A stretch of DNA of 64,000 nucleotides from Anoplopoma fimbria (taxonomy: Eukaryota > Chordata > Actinopteri > Perciformes > Anoplopomatidae): contig NC_072460.1 of NCBI RefSeq assembly GCF_027596085.1, positions 13,706,326-13,770,325 on the forward strand. The letters are read 5' to 3'. Shown one piece after another: positions 53,955-64,000 of this stretch (position 1 is its first letter; each line of letters opens with the position of its first letter). Below the pieces are notes generated by a model. It was not told the origin of the DNA. It did not search any database and saw nothing but the letters and a program-made list of their open reading frames with translations. The translations under genes and the position numbers were made by a program.

Positions 53955-54427
53955 AATGTGAAGTGGTAAGTGCTCAATGGCATGCCTGAACCTGTAATCT
54001 TTTCATAAAACCAGAGTTTGTAGTTGCAGGGACTCGTTAAGTGTAGCTAAACATTTTTCAAAATCACTCTGGATGTCAGGTCATATGAAGTCAGTGCACA
54101 GTTAACAATGTTGTTCCGTATTGTTCAACAGGACTGAGTACTTAGGAGAGGAGAGCGAGGAGAGCAAGCGAATTGACAGGGCAGCTGCAGGTTTACCTCC
54201 TAAATCTGCTCAGCCAAACAGTTGTGGCAGGTTACAGCTGCTGCAAGAAGAGATGTACAGTAGATAAATCATGGAGGGTCTTCATTTAAACGTTTTGTGT
54301 TTTTTCATCGACTGTGTTTTTTGGAAAGCAAGCATTCCTAATGACGTTTTTATGTAGATTTTTTTTCTTTGTTTTTTTTTTTTCTTTAAAGTCTGGTTTT
54401 ATTTGTATCTGCATCCAATCAAGCTGA

Positions 54428-54433
54428 AATAAA
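54428..54433 (+). terminator. hnrnpa1: hnrnpa1 proximal polyadenylation signal
   Basis: Canonical AATAAA, followed within 20-40 bases by a T-rich stretch and TGTTAGCC/TTGAGTGGTT, suitable as the downstream GU-rich element. Confidence 0.65.
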
Positions 54434-55351
54434 CCATCTTTCAGTTTTTTTACAAAGTCTTGTTAGCCTCTTGAGTGGTTTGGGAAAGGGAGGGTTCACT
54501 ATTAGATACTGCACATTGTGGGATGAGGGACATATTAAATAATGTGAGCAGCCAAAAAAAAAATCCATGTGATGTGAGAAGCCCTGCGCTACTCCCCAGT
54601 TACATCATGAGTAAGTGTATTTACAGTACTGGTTGAGGAATGAGAAGTGGTGCACAAATACTTCCACCATAAAGAGCCCACCACTTGGTACAGACTACCC
54701 TGAGTTCTGCAAAGATCAACTGGAGGATGCTAGCTTACATGCAAAGTCTTTGAGGCTAGTCATGGAAGCCAGCTGAGGGAGAGAAGTAGCAAAACCATCG
54801 CCAGGATCATTGAAGCAGGGAAGAGTGAGAAAAGAAGCCTGAGGCTAGCAGGCAGCAGCTTCCAAAAGGCTTAAGTGCTTTCTGTAGGTAAGACCAGACT
54901 TCTCAATTACTGATAGTATGTCTTGCTTATTTCATGTAGCTGGTAGTAAGTTATGTAGCCCAGTAATGACATAACATTTGTGCAAACAAGTTTTTATTAT
55001 GACTTACACCACTGTTGACTGGTAAAATTGACCTCTTAACTGTGCACAGAGGCCCTACAACATATTGCATGCTCTAAACAAAAATGTTTATTTTTTGTGA
55101 AAGGCTGCCTTTACTTATTTGGTGTTTCTGCTTTCTAGGTAAACTCCCTGGTCCTGCGAAACCTGACTTCATTTCAATGACAATGGCTCAATCAGGTACA
55201 ATCACAAAATAACATCAAATATGTTTTCAAAGTATACCTTTATTTAACAATTATCTTTTTATTTTCTTAATACAGGTTTCCTGAACAATCATGCTGGTGC
55301 TGGTCCTTTTTTATCTTAAGACTGCTGTGCAGTGTCTATTTATATTTTTTT

Positions 55352-55357
55352 AATAAA
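55352..55357 (+). terminator. Distal + strand polyadenylation signal
   Basis: AATAAA inside a T-rich context at the end of the last splice-bounded block downstream of hnrnpa1, 178 bases from the convergent nfe2 stop codon. Confidence 0.55.
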
Positions 55358-55534
55358 GTATTTTTTATAAGGAAGTCTGCTGTGGTTTCATTCAATTGTG
55401 TGCAATGATACATGTATGGCAAGTTTTACACGAGGGTTAAGTCATAACCACATTAAATAACTAGTTTTCAGTTGACATGATCTGACAGTATGCCTTTTGT
55501 AAGGGAATTAAATCATTACACCATCTTCCATTAA

Positions 55535-57679
55535 TCAACATTGCTCTCTCTTTTGCGTAGTTGTGTGAGGTACCAAATAAATTTTACCATCAGGAGTCTG
55601 TTGTAGAGAGTATTCATCTATTGCGTATGGTTGTCCATCTTCATCTCTCAAGTGAGAAAATACTTCTGAATAAAGGTCTGTGAGGCGACATTTAATAAAA
55701 GACAAGCTGCGTTGGAACTCCAGCCTTTCCTGTGCCAGGTGCTCTCTTTGTGCATGCAGCTGGTTCAGTTCTCTTTCAAGGTGAATGATGCTCTCCAGCT
55801 TCCTTTTCCTGCAGTTCTGAGCTGCCACCTTGTTCTTCCCTCTCCGTCGAATATCCCTGACCAGTGCTAGTTGATTTTCTGTCAGAGTAAACTGCGTCAG
55901 GAGCTCATTGAAGTCATCCACGGGTAGATTGATAATCTTCTCCATGGGGAAGGGGATCTTCAAAGACATGGCCCGCCTCTCATCTCTGCTTAGTGGAGCT
56001 GGAGTGGAGACACTTCCTTCTGGATTTGCATACATGCTATATTGTGAGCTCCCTCTGCTGGACACTCCAGAGTCAATGTGCAGGTTGCTCAGAGCAGAGG
56101 TCTGACCCTGCTGTGTCACTGACTGAGTCAGAACATTGGTTTGGGTATGAGATGAAGCCGGTTGTGTTGAAATATATGACGGGTGTGCACCTGAGTGTAA
56201 ATATGAGTGAGACTGACTGTAGTAGCCCATTGAGTAATGGATGTGTGCTCTTCTGGCGTGTTCAGCCATGCTGTCTGGTTCCCCTTCACTATATGTCATG
56301 CCTATGTCTGCACTCTGGTAACCTGGTGCGCCACCAACAGGATTATCTGGGGAAGCCAAAGGTGGACTAGAACCCAGAGACAGACCAGAGTCAGACTCTA
56401 GGTCATCAGCTGCGCGAGCGTGTGAACTTTGTCCGTGTGTAGTCCACATGTGCCGACGTGGATCCTGAGAGTGACAAGCGTTGGCCCTCCTGTGCCCTTG
56501 GCTGGTACCGGACATGTTCATTTGTTCCCTAAGAGCCATGCGTGGGGGCTGTGTGTGAGAAGAGAGGGGGAGCATTCTCTGATTGAGCTGAGAACCAGAG
56601 TGTCCGTACATTGCCTCTGCATTGCTGCTTAGACGATGACAGGCGGGCACCTCTTCAGAGTAACATCCATCGTTGGTGTCTGCAGTGCTGAGCTCACAAG
56701 CAGCAGGAAGAGCCTCAGAATGGGACTGAGCCATCTCATATCCCCCCATAGGGACCATGGGCTCCATGGTTTGGTACTGTGCTGTTTCATAGGGGCCTGC
56801 ACCGGAGACTTCAAACTCCTGCAACAAAAACAAAATCGGGCCCACCTGTTATGACTGACAGGTACATCAGTGTACATGTCTATGTAACAGCAATAAAATG
56901 ATTGAAGGCAATAATCAAATTTACAATAAATCTGAATTAATTAGTGCAACAGTGTAATTTTTGCATTCTATCTAGGACACTATAGAACAAAGTTTGCCCC
57001 CACTTCAGCATGCCACCCATGGCCTATGAAGGGCTCTCATAGATGTGATCAGGTTTCACCTGGAAACAGATGGCCATTGTACGGTGCAGGGGGGCCGCTA
57101 GCAACATGCAGCACTTGCCCCCTCTCACAATCTCTTCATCCTGCCATCATTCAAACGGGCCATTGTTGCCTTGCTCAGCTCAGTATTAGTTTTTAAACAG
57201 TTAACAACACGTGAAAAAAGGATGTAGTTATTCCATTAGTATTTAACATATTCGATTCTCTAATTATTATAATGAACTGCTTCTTCATAATAAAACAGCA
57301 TGAGATATGTGATAACATCGGCATGTCCAGGAAAACAACACACAACACATAGTAGCATCTTGCAATAAAAAAAAGTTGAGTGTCAGTGCTGAAGAGTTAC
57401 CTGCAGCTCTGTGATGGCCATCAGCTCCTGCCAAGCCACATCCATCTCTGTGTCCTGAGGAGCTCCATGAGACCTGGCTCCAGGGAAAGGGTTTGACATG
57501 GACACTCCTCCACACAGCCTGCCTGGAGTGGCTAATACCTTGTTATAGAAAAGACAAATTATAACCTCATTCATAACTCTATTTTAGACTTGATTATTTG
57601 TGATGGTTTGTGTGCTCATAGACGGACTCACCTCACAGGTTCTCCTCAGAGGGAGAACATAGTTGGCCGTGGAACACAT
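55535..57679 (-). CDS. nfe2: NF-E2 p45 (CNC-type bZIP transcription factor), three coding exons
   Basis: Partner of small Maf proteins on NF-E2/MARE sites, driving globin and platelet genes in the nucleus of blood-lineage cells. Minus-strand exons are 57679-57632, 57538-57401 and 56818-55535, phase 0 at both joints, 489 aa (human p45 is 373). The start is [16 protein letters not shown], which reads in frame into exon 2. An alternative internal start, MSNPF at 57499, would give 460 aa. The activation region has [16 protein letters not shown] (about 48-62), which corresponds to the p45 N-terminal motif. The serine motif ESDSGLSL is at about 203-210. The CNC region [21 protein letters not shown] is at about 349-369, the basic region [17 protein letters not shown] at about 386-402, and the leucine zipper at about 404-440. 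The absence of the Keap1-binding Neh2 domain excludes nfe2l2, and the length and motifs fit p45 rather than nfe2l1/3. The extra length is in the central His/Ser/Gln-rich part. Confidence 0.95.
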
Positions 57680-59856
57680 TCAGGACAAGCTTTTGTTGCA
57701 AAAGATCAACCTGGCAAAGACACAGAACAGCGAGTTATTATCACTTACCCAGCGTCTGAAGTCTGACACACCAAAAAGAAGAAATTAAAAAAAAAAAACA
57801 CTATCTGTGAGCCATCAAGTCACACCATGCGTTCAAACACATTGCTAATACATACAGTACGTTACATATCTGTAAACCTGCAGCTGCTAAATAAATGACT
57901 GGATGTTCTGTAGGTTCTTTTGGAGCACATGAAGGGTTCAGTTCAGTTGATTTAACTCCTCCCAACAGCTGTCCCGGGTGCAGCTATGCCGACCCCTGAT
58001 AACACAATCTGCGGGAAGACAGCGCTCTCTACGAGACACACTGGGGCCTGATGGCTAATTTGGAAAATTTGGTGTATGGCTTGCATTTTGCCAGTAATCT
58101 TTTTCGGTGAAGCTCTGTCAGTAGCTGGTATTTTAAAGTTTTAGCATCTCCAACTTGTACTTCGGAATTTTGGAAATATTCCACTTGAGTTTAAAACTCA
58201 ATGAGCATTTAAAGTTTTCAACACACAATTGAAACAGCTGCCTAAACACCAACAGAGAAGTGAACACTGAATCATTTTTGAATCTATACACTTTACATTA
58301 ACCAAACACATATACACACATATTTAGTTTAGTCTATTCTGCTGTTTTTATCATAAGTCTGCTTGTTTCTATGAATTAAACTTAATTTCAAAGAGAAACC
58401 AATGAAGTGGCCGCAAATTAGCCTAAGCTACATGTACCTGTTGCATTGCTTTCCCTTATGTGAATCTTTGTCACAGCTGCTAAACATTTACCAATTGAAT
58501 AAACGGTAAGAGTCTACCTTACTTCTTTGGATCACTTAAGTCATCTTTTGTGTTGGCTTCCATAACGATTTTATTCTCAAATTTAGAGTCAGAATGTCAC
58601 TGTATTAAATTGAATATTTCATTGTTACCAACATGTTGATTCAATAAATATGTTTGAACAAACAGGAGTCTTCCCGCCAATAAATGCAAAATGTAATGTT
58701 GACAAGTGACAGCCTCAAGCTTCTCCACTGACAATAGTGCAGTAACTGTTTGTTTTTTATGACACAGCCACCTGAGTGGTCGCAGGTACCTTTGAAGTTA
58801 GAATTATCTGAAATTAAAAAGTGATTAAATTATTAAAAACAAATAATCAAAGTCGGGCTAATTGGAGTGGAATATCAAACAGCAGGCTGTCACACTGAGG
58901 TGTCACAGATTGGTTCAATGAGCTCAACAGTTCCAAAATGGGGTATATTTCAGTATAAGAAATGTATCTACTTACTAATGGTGTAATCCAAGAACAAATG
59001 TGTTTTCTGATTTTTATCTAAGATTTTAAATTCACATATAATTTCCTCTTGACCTTCCAAACAAACATAAAAATTTGTTTGTGTGCATAAAATTTGTAAT
59101 ATAGCGTATTATTTCAATGGCATCAGTCTGTAAGGCTATTTTCTATTATCTGTCATGAGTGAATTATTTTGTAGTTTTTAAAGGTTCTGAACCATAGGGG
59201 TTATACCTTTTTATATCCTGCTATAACCAGCGTTGTGTTGGTGGTAAGTTTCTTAAGGCTGTTTCCTTTACTGTAAGGAATCATAATTCACTGTCAACAC
59301 TCAAAACTCACGGGTTCAGTCAGTTAAAAAGAATTTGATAAAACTAGGTCAAGTTAAGTCTACAGGATAAAACTCCTAATAAAATGTAACTTGTGGAGAT
59401 CTATTTCTATATGTTATTACTTCAACTTTGTTATTTTCAACTTAGATGCTTAGATGCTTTAGCAACAATGTAATTACATTGTTCAATAGCTCACTTTGTT
59501 ATATGATTATGTGTAATATCACTTTACCGATGTGATACATCTACTTAAATATACTGCTGAAAAGATTGAATGTAAGTGGGACCATTGTAATCTCTCAGCA
59601 TGCAGTAACTTTAAAATAGAAAAGATCTGACAAATCAGAAGAAGGATGATATGAATGAACCTACCTGGCCAACATTCTCTGCTTCTTCAACAGTTGATGA
59701 GTTAAAAAAAACTTCAGATGTGAAGATCAATTCTGGTGGTAAAAACAAGAAGAAAAAAAATGAAAAAAGGAGAATCTGTTCTTTTTCACAGATGATGTTG
59801 TGTTGCTGACTTCTCAACTGAAATACAGAAGGCCTTTTGCTCTTTCTCTTCTTCAA

Positions 59857-59860
<4 letters not shown>

Positions 59861-59894
<34 letters not shown>
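59861..59894. repeat. (CT)n microsatellite
   Basis: Perfect CT run of 34 bases. Confidence 0.95.
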
Positions 59895-59897
<3 letters not shown>

Positions 59898-61689
59898 CAG
59901 CTACTCATACAGCCACCGGAATAAATGGGATGGCTCTGTGCAGACAAACGCAATCTTCCTGTAAAGCACCCACACCACATTTTTTTTTGTCCTCTTGTAT
60001 CCTTAATAGCACACTTGCACCCCAACCTCCAAATTTCCCTTTTGCCCACATGACAAACCACAAACCAACAGTCTGATATACACCAAGACAATCATTCTGT
60101 AATTCCACATTTAGGTAGGCAGATGTTTACAAAAAAACAAAACAATTGTATGCCATGATTTAAATGATATAATGACAATACAAATTAAACAGTCAGATAA
60201 AGAAAAGCGATTAAAAAGTAGCCAGATGGATGTCTCTGTCCTGGCCAAACCGTACAAGAACTGTGTCCTTTCAAATCCTCCCAAACGAAAAGTATGAGGA
60301 GTGTGATGTGGAGCACCTGGAGCTGGCATTGCAGTGAGGGCCCTGTTCAAGCAGGAGTGGGTTGGAGGCAGGATTGAGACTTAGTTTAGCAGAGATGGAA
60401 TGTACACCCTCCGACAGGTAAGAAAGACTACATTGTTCTTCTATCTGGCAGAGCAACCGCCAAGGGAGAGAGAGGAGCAGGGGGAGAATGGAGGGGAGCG
60501 TGTCTTACATAGCAAGTGACCATTAAAATCCCTCACGAAAAAATCCCCTCATTGCCCAGATCTGAAGCACTGTGAGCATTGAACCCACAAAGACAATGTG
60601 TTATGTAGAACTATATCGTGCAGCAGTTTTCACAAAATTACTGATAGCAGAGATGTTTCATAGTAATTGCTCTATAGAGCAATATTTTTGCACAGTGATA
60701 AATAGCAGCCTGTCTCACAACGACAATGATGATTTTGAGACTAATCGGCATCACATGAAATATTAAAGACATTCCATGCTTTGTAAAATATCCCCTGCTG
60801 TGTGCAATGTGTACAACATAGTAGATAGATTTCAATTTTTTAAAGTATTTGTTGATTAAATCACCTGATGGACATACTGAAATATGAGTACTTTAATTCT
60901 GCCTCTGTTACTACAACATATGCTACAGCTTTGCATAGTATATATCAGTCTTTGTAAAACAAGCAGATGTAAATGTGTCTTTGTAGAATAACTTGCATAC
61001 ACAGTCCGTCTACAGTTATTTGCACATAAAGTAACTGCAGCGTGCAACAAATGCAGTGTATGTAAATCAGCATCGGACTGCATAGAATTCATTTTACTCA
61101 GAAATGCAAAGCTGAAAACAGATGTCACAATCACCTCTTCCTAGAAATACAGTTAGTGAATAACTTTTTTACACTGCTAAACAGAAAGCAAAATAGAGAG
61201 TCTAAAAAAATCTCCAATAAACATACATATACACACTTTAAATCAATTATCTACACCAAATAATTAATGGAAAGGGTTCACCCTCTTTACTAATAACACA
61301 GGTAATAAGTTAAAATTTCTTACAGAGAATAATACAGGGAAAATGTACAGGGGTTCAATAGTTTTTATAGAGGATTCATTAAAACTTATGGTCTATGGGA
61401 TTTAGAGGCATTCTTAACATTAAAAAGATAAAGCTGATCTTAAGGTCTTTTTTTTACACTTACAGTGGTAATTCAAATAAACTTTGGGATTTTAATAATG
61501 CAGGAACAAAATGGGTGTAGGGACAAATACATTTTGAGAATGTTTGCTCTGAATACTGACCTGACCTGACAGTGGACTTTTTTGTTTGAAATAAATGTAC
61601 ATTTTAGGGCTTGTATTACCGAAAATGGAGTTTCAGTAAGGCACCGTATATTCAAAAATCATGAGAACATGGAGGGTTGGTTCTGACCC

Positions 61690-61890
61690 AATACAATATC
61701 ACATCCCACAGAAACATAAATCTCAATGTTTTCTTTGTCATTGTTCTAAGATGGAAAAAGTAGGTGGCTGACGGAGTCAAGAAAGGTGAATGTCTACCAG
61801 GAATCAAAGAAGGGACTTCCCAACCCAAGTTCCTAGCACCCAGCCCCTGACTCAACCACTGCCACAGCATGCCAAAGAGCACCCTGTTAT
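61690..61890 (-). mobile_element. Probable tRNA-derived SINE, minus orientation
   Basis: Read on the minus strand from about 61890, the block has an A-box-like TGGCAGTGGTTGAG (about 61851-61865). A B-box-like TTTGATTCCTGG lies about 45 bases later (61797-61808). A non-tRNA body follows with CTTGACTCCGTCAGCCACCT, ending in an A-rich stretch. The order and spacing fit a Pol III SINE. The family name and exact ends are uncertain. Confidence 0.45.
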
Positions 61891-64000
61891 TACTGCGACC
61901 ACAATGGTTTAGAATCTGGACACAGTTCCCAGGTCAACGCCTACTTTCCCTGTTTGTGTTTGTTTGCTTCAATTAGTCTTTAACATCTCTGCTTTTCCAG
62001 CTTGCGTGAACCTCTCAGGGTTGTCAGCCTTTTCTTGCTGTGCACCTTGTTGTTACGAACAACTGTACTATAAAAATAGACCGGAAATGTTGGCTGGGAA
62101 GTGCCCACAGTTGACTCACTTAGGCTTAAATTCTCTTAATGACCACTGAGTTTTAAACTAGGGTTTGTTAAATTTAACGAGAGATAAAGGGTTAAATCTG
62201 TTTGTCTGTTTGGTTGTTCCCCACCTTCTCTATGAGTCCTGGTGTTTCCGTAACATTTTATTTGTTCATTAAAGATGTAGGAATGTGTCATCTTTGTTTT
62301 TTGTTTTAACATTCAAAAGGCTGTAACAGCCATTAACTGAAAAACCACCTCACTACTAAACAAAATGAATGTGTGCTTTGGGTTGTGGTATCATAAGGGG
62401 AATATTTTTGGAGTCAGCTTCTGGGAAAGGAAAAAAATAGAGTGGACAGATGGAGTACTATTTCTTAACTTACTGATAAACTATCTGACATTTAAAAATT
62501 TGTGACATTTTACTTATTTTTGTTTTATTGTCAATAATTGGCTTCAATAAAAACAAAGTCATAAAATGCTTTCATGTGCAATTGTTGTTTGTCGTGGTAG
62601 TCAATTGGAACGTTTTATTTTTATTTGATTCACCTACAGTATGTAGATGCTAATATCCATGTTAACATACTTGCCTAATTCTATTGTGGACAATATTAAG
62701 ATGGTTATTCTAATTTGTATATTTCTGATCTTGTAGGTAGGTTGAAAATGTATTGCACACATTCCTCAGAGCAACTGTAGATGGAGATGGGAATCGGAGA
62801 TAACCTTTCCATTGTTGTTTCTTACAGCGCCTGTCATGATAGTTATCACTACCTGAAACCAAATGAGGAACATGAAGATGCAGCATCATTCTTCTGAATG
62901 TCTCAATAAGGCGTGTGCTTATCTCAAGATGTTTAGATTAAGATAATGTTTTGTAACTGTATTTCTAAATAAGCTTTCGATTTTTCTTTTACCCTTTTCG
63001 TTTTGTATTAAGCCATTTACATATTATATTACTGGTGTTGTAAAATAAAATAAAAATAAGAGAATTACATTGTTTGTGTGCATGTGTGTATATTCATAGA
63101 TAACTGCATACATGCGATTAGGCAATGTGTTCAATGAACGTCAAGGCTGGTTGGTAATGCAGACACAGAGAGGGAAGGTAAGGAAAGGAGGATGTTGGTT
63201 GGCGGAAGCTCTGCTTAATGCTGATAAAAGTAGCACTTGGTTCTTAGGAAGGGAACTGCTAACTGCTGTGGTTGCTGCCAGAAAGCTGAGAAGAGGGGAG
63301 CAGCACATTACTTCTTTCTCTATCTATTGCTGTTATTCATTTCTACTTTTTAATATTTGTGAGCATAAGACAGAACCAGTAATAAATGGTCAAATTTGCT
63401 GAATTTTAAGCTTCATTATTAGTCACTTCGACAGTTTCCTCAAATCATGCTTTGAAGATTTTCTGAGGAGGTTTTGCTTCATTCATGCTTTATTCTTTAA
63501 GGTATTCAACTATGAAATGTAGGTGCACACAACTTATTTAAAATAAATCATAAGAGTGTAATTCCATTTTTAAGCCAGCACCATAAGAAGTTGGCCTAAT
63601 AGTAATTTTGCATGTTATTGTATCATAAATGTTGATTTATCATTCAACTTTCATTCATCTCAATCACTTACTCTACCAGCATAATGATAACAGTGATGGT
63701 TCTCAAACACATAAAGGTATGAATGTGTTTGATTTTTAAGGTGAGATGGCATGTCAGTAACATCTGAGAATCCTTTAACATATAGATTAAGTGTGAGCAA
63801 GTTCAAGGCAGCATACTGTTTTCCTCTCGGGTTCATTTTGAAATCTTAGTGGCTGGATTGTGTAAACATAAGGCAGTATTGCGACATTTCATGGTTGTCC
63901 GCAATTGTGGTGTTATGAATGCATTTCAAAATAGTTTGTATCTTTTCACCATACACTGTTTTAAGTTAAATAATAGCCGTGCACCACTTGCTTTCAAAAC

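Larger units (their letters stand above)
53955..55380 (+). other. hnrnpa1: hnrnpa1 3' UTR exons (proximal and distal ends)
   Basis: Thirteen bases after the stop a GTAAGT donor (53967/53968) leads to an acceptor TTCAACAG at about 54131, so an intron lies in the 3' UTR. The proximal polyadenylation signal AATAAA is at 54428-54433. Further right are additional splice-bounded blocks. A donor TAG|GTAAGA follows 54887. A 57-base block at 55139-55195 has CTTTCTAG before it and GTACAA after it. A last block from 55276 is preceded by AATACAG and followed by AATAAA at 55352-55357. These could be alternative 3' UTR exons of hnrnpa1 or a short separate non-coding transcript. Confidence 0.5.
57680..64000. 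other. Gene-free DNA upstream of nfe2
   Basis: Apart from the nfe2 5' UTR and promoter expected just right of 57679, no coding exon is recognised in 6.3 kb. copz1, the next gene on the human HOXC side, is not visible and may lie beyond the window. The DNA is AT-rich, with a (CT)n tract and a probable SINE listed separately. Short open frames near 60111-60350 and 63112-63402 resemble no family. Confidence 0.5.

Noticed and set aside
57711..57748. Possible intron in the nfe2 5' UTR (GTAAGT donor and CCAG acceptor 38 bases apart)
   Set aside because: Too short for a vertebrate intron; one of the two sites is probably unused.

Overview
The window is teleost fish nuclear DNA, probably from an acanthomorph. 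It holds four intron-containing vertebrate genes in the order hoxc1a (+), cbx5 (-), hnrnpa1 (+), nfe2 (-), together with fish-type interspersed repeats and many long (CA)n/(GT)n microsatellites. HOX, CBX, HNRNPA and NFE2-family genes sit together beside each vertebrate HOX cluster. The CBX5-HNRNPA1-NFE2 trio specifically marks the HOXC side, so the Hox paralog-group-1 gene is called hoxc1a, a gene that mammals lack. The + strand runs out of the 3' (anterior) end of a HoxCa cluster.

Layout. 1-3.5 kb is non-coding DNA upstream of hoxc1a. 3.75-8.18 kb is hoxc1a (2 exons, 3.5-kb intron, 299 aa), with a Pbx-Hox and Meis/Prep type site group just 5' of the ATG. 8.2-44.5 kb is a desert of about 36 kb in which I find no protein-coding exon. 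It holds a perfect DR5 retinoic-acid-response-type element about 6 kb 3' of hoxc1a, other nuclear-receptor half-site clusters, fish repeats, and microsatellites including a (AC)52 / (GT)51 inverted pair. 44.5-49.8 kb is cbx5 (HP1-alpha, 4 coding exons, 206 aa). 50.2-51.08 kb is a CpG-rich, CCAAT-rich divergent promoter region. 51.08-53.95 kb is hnrnpa1 (10 coding exons, 362 aa), with a solo LTR in intron 8. 54.1-55.4 kb appears to be a multi-exon 3' UTR. 55.5-57.7 kb is nfe2 (3 coding exons, 489 aa), converging on hnrnpa1. 57.7-64 kb shows no recognisable gene, one probable SINE and a (CT)n tract.

Function. hoxc1a is an anterior-patterning transcription factor. cbx5 (heterochromatin reader) and hnrnpa1 (splicing and RNA-export factor) are divergent housekeeping neighbours. 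nfe2 is the CNC-bZIP p45 subunit acting in erythroid and megakaryocytic cells. They share ancestral linkage rather than a pathway. I saw no exotic new system. The most noteworthy items are the DR5/half-site cluster beside hoxc1a, the retained long-intron hoxc1a itself, the LTR inserted 8 bp inside an hnrnpa1 intron just before the nuclear-localisation exon, and the tail-to-tail overlap of hnrnpa1 and nfe2. All exon boundaries were read by eye from splice consensus and reading phase. No database search was possible.
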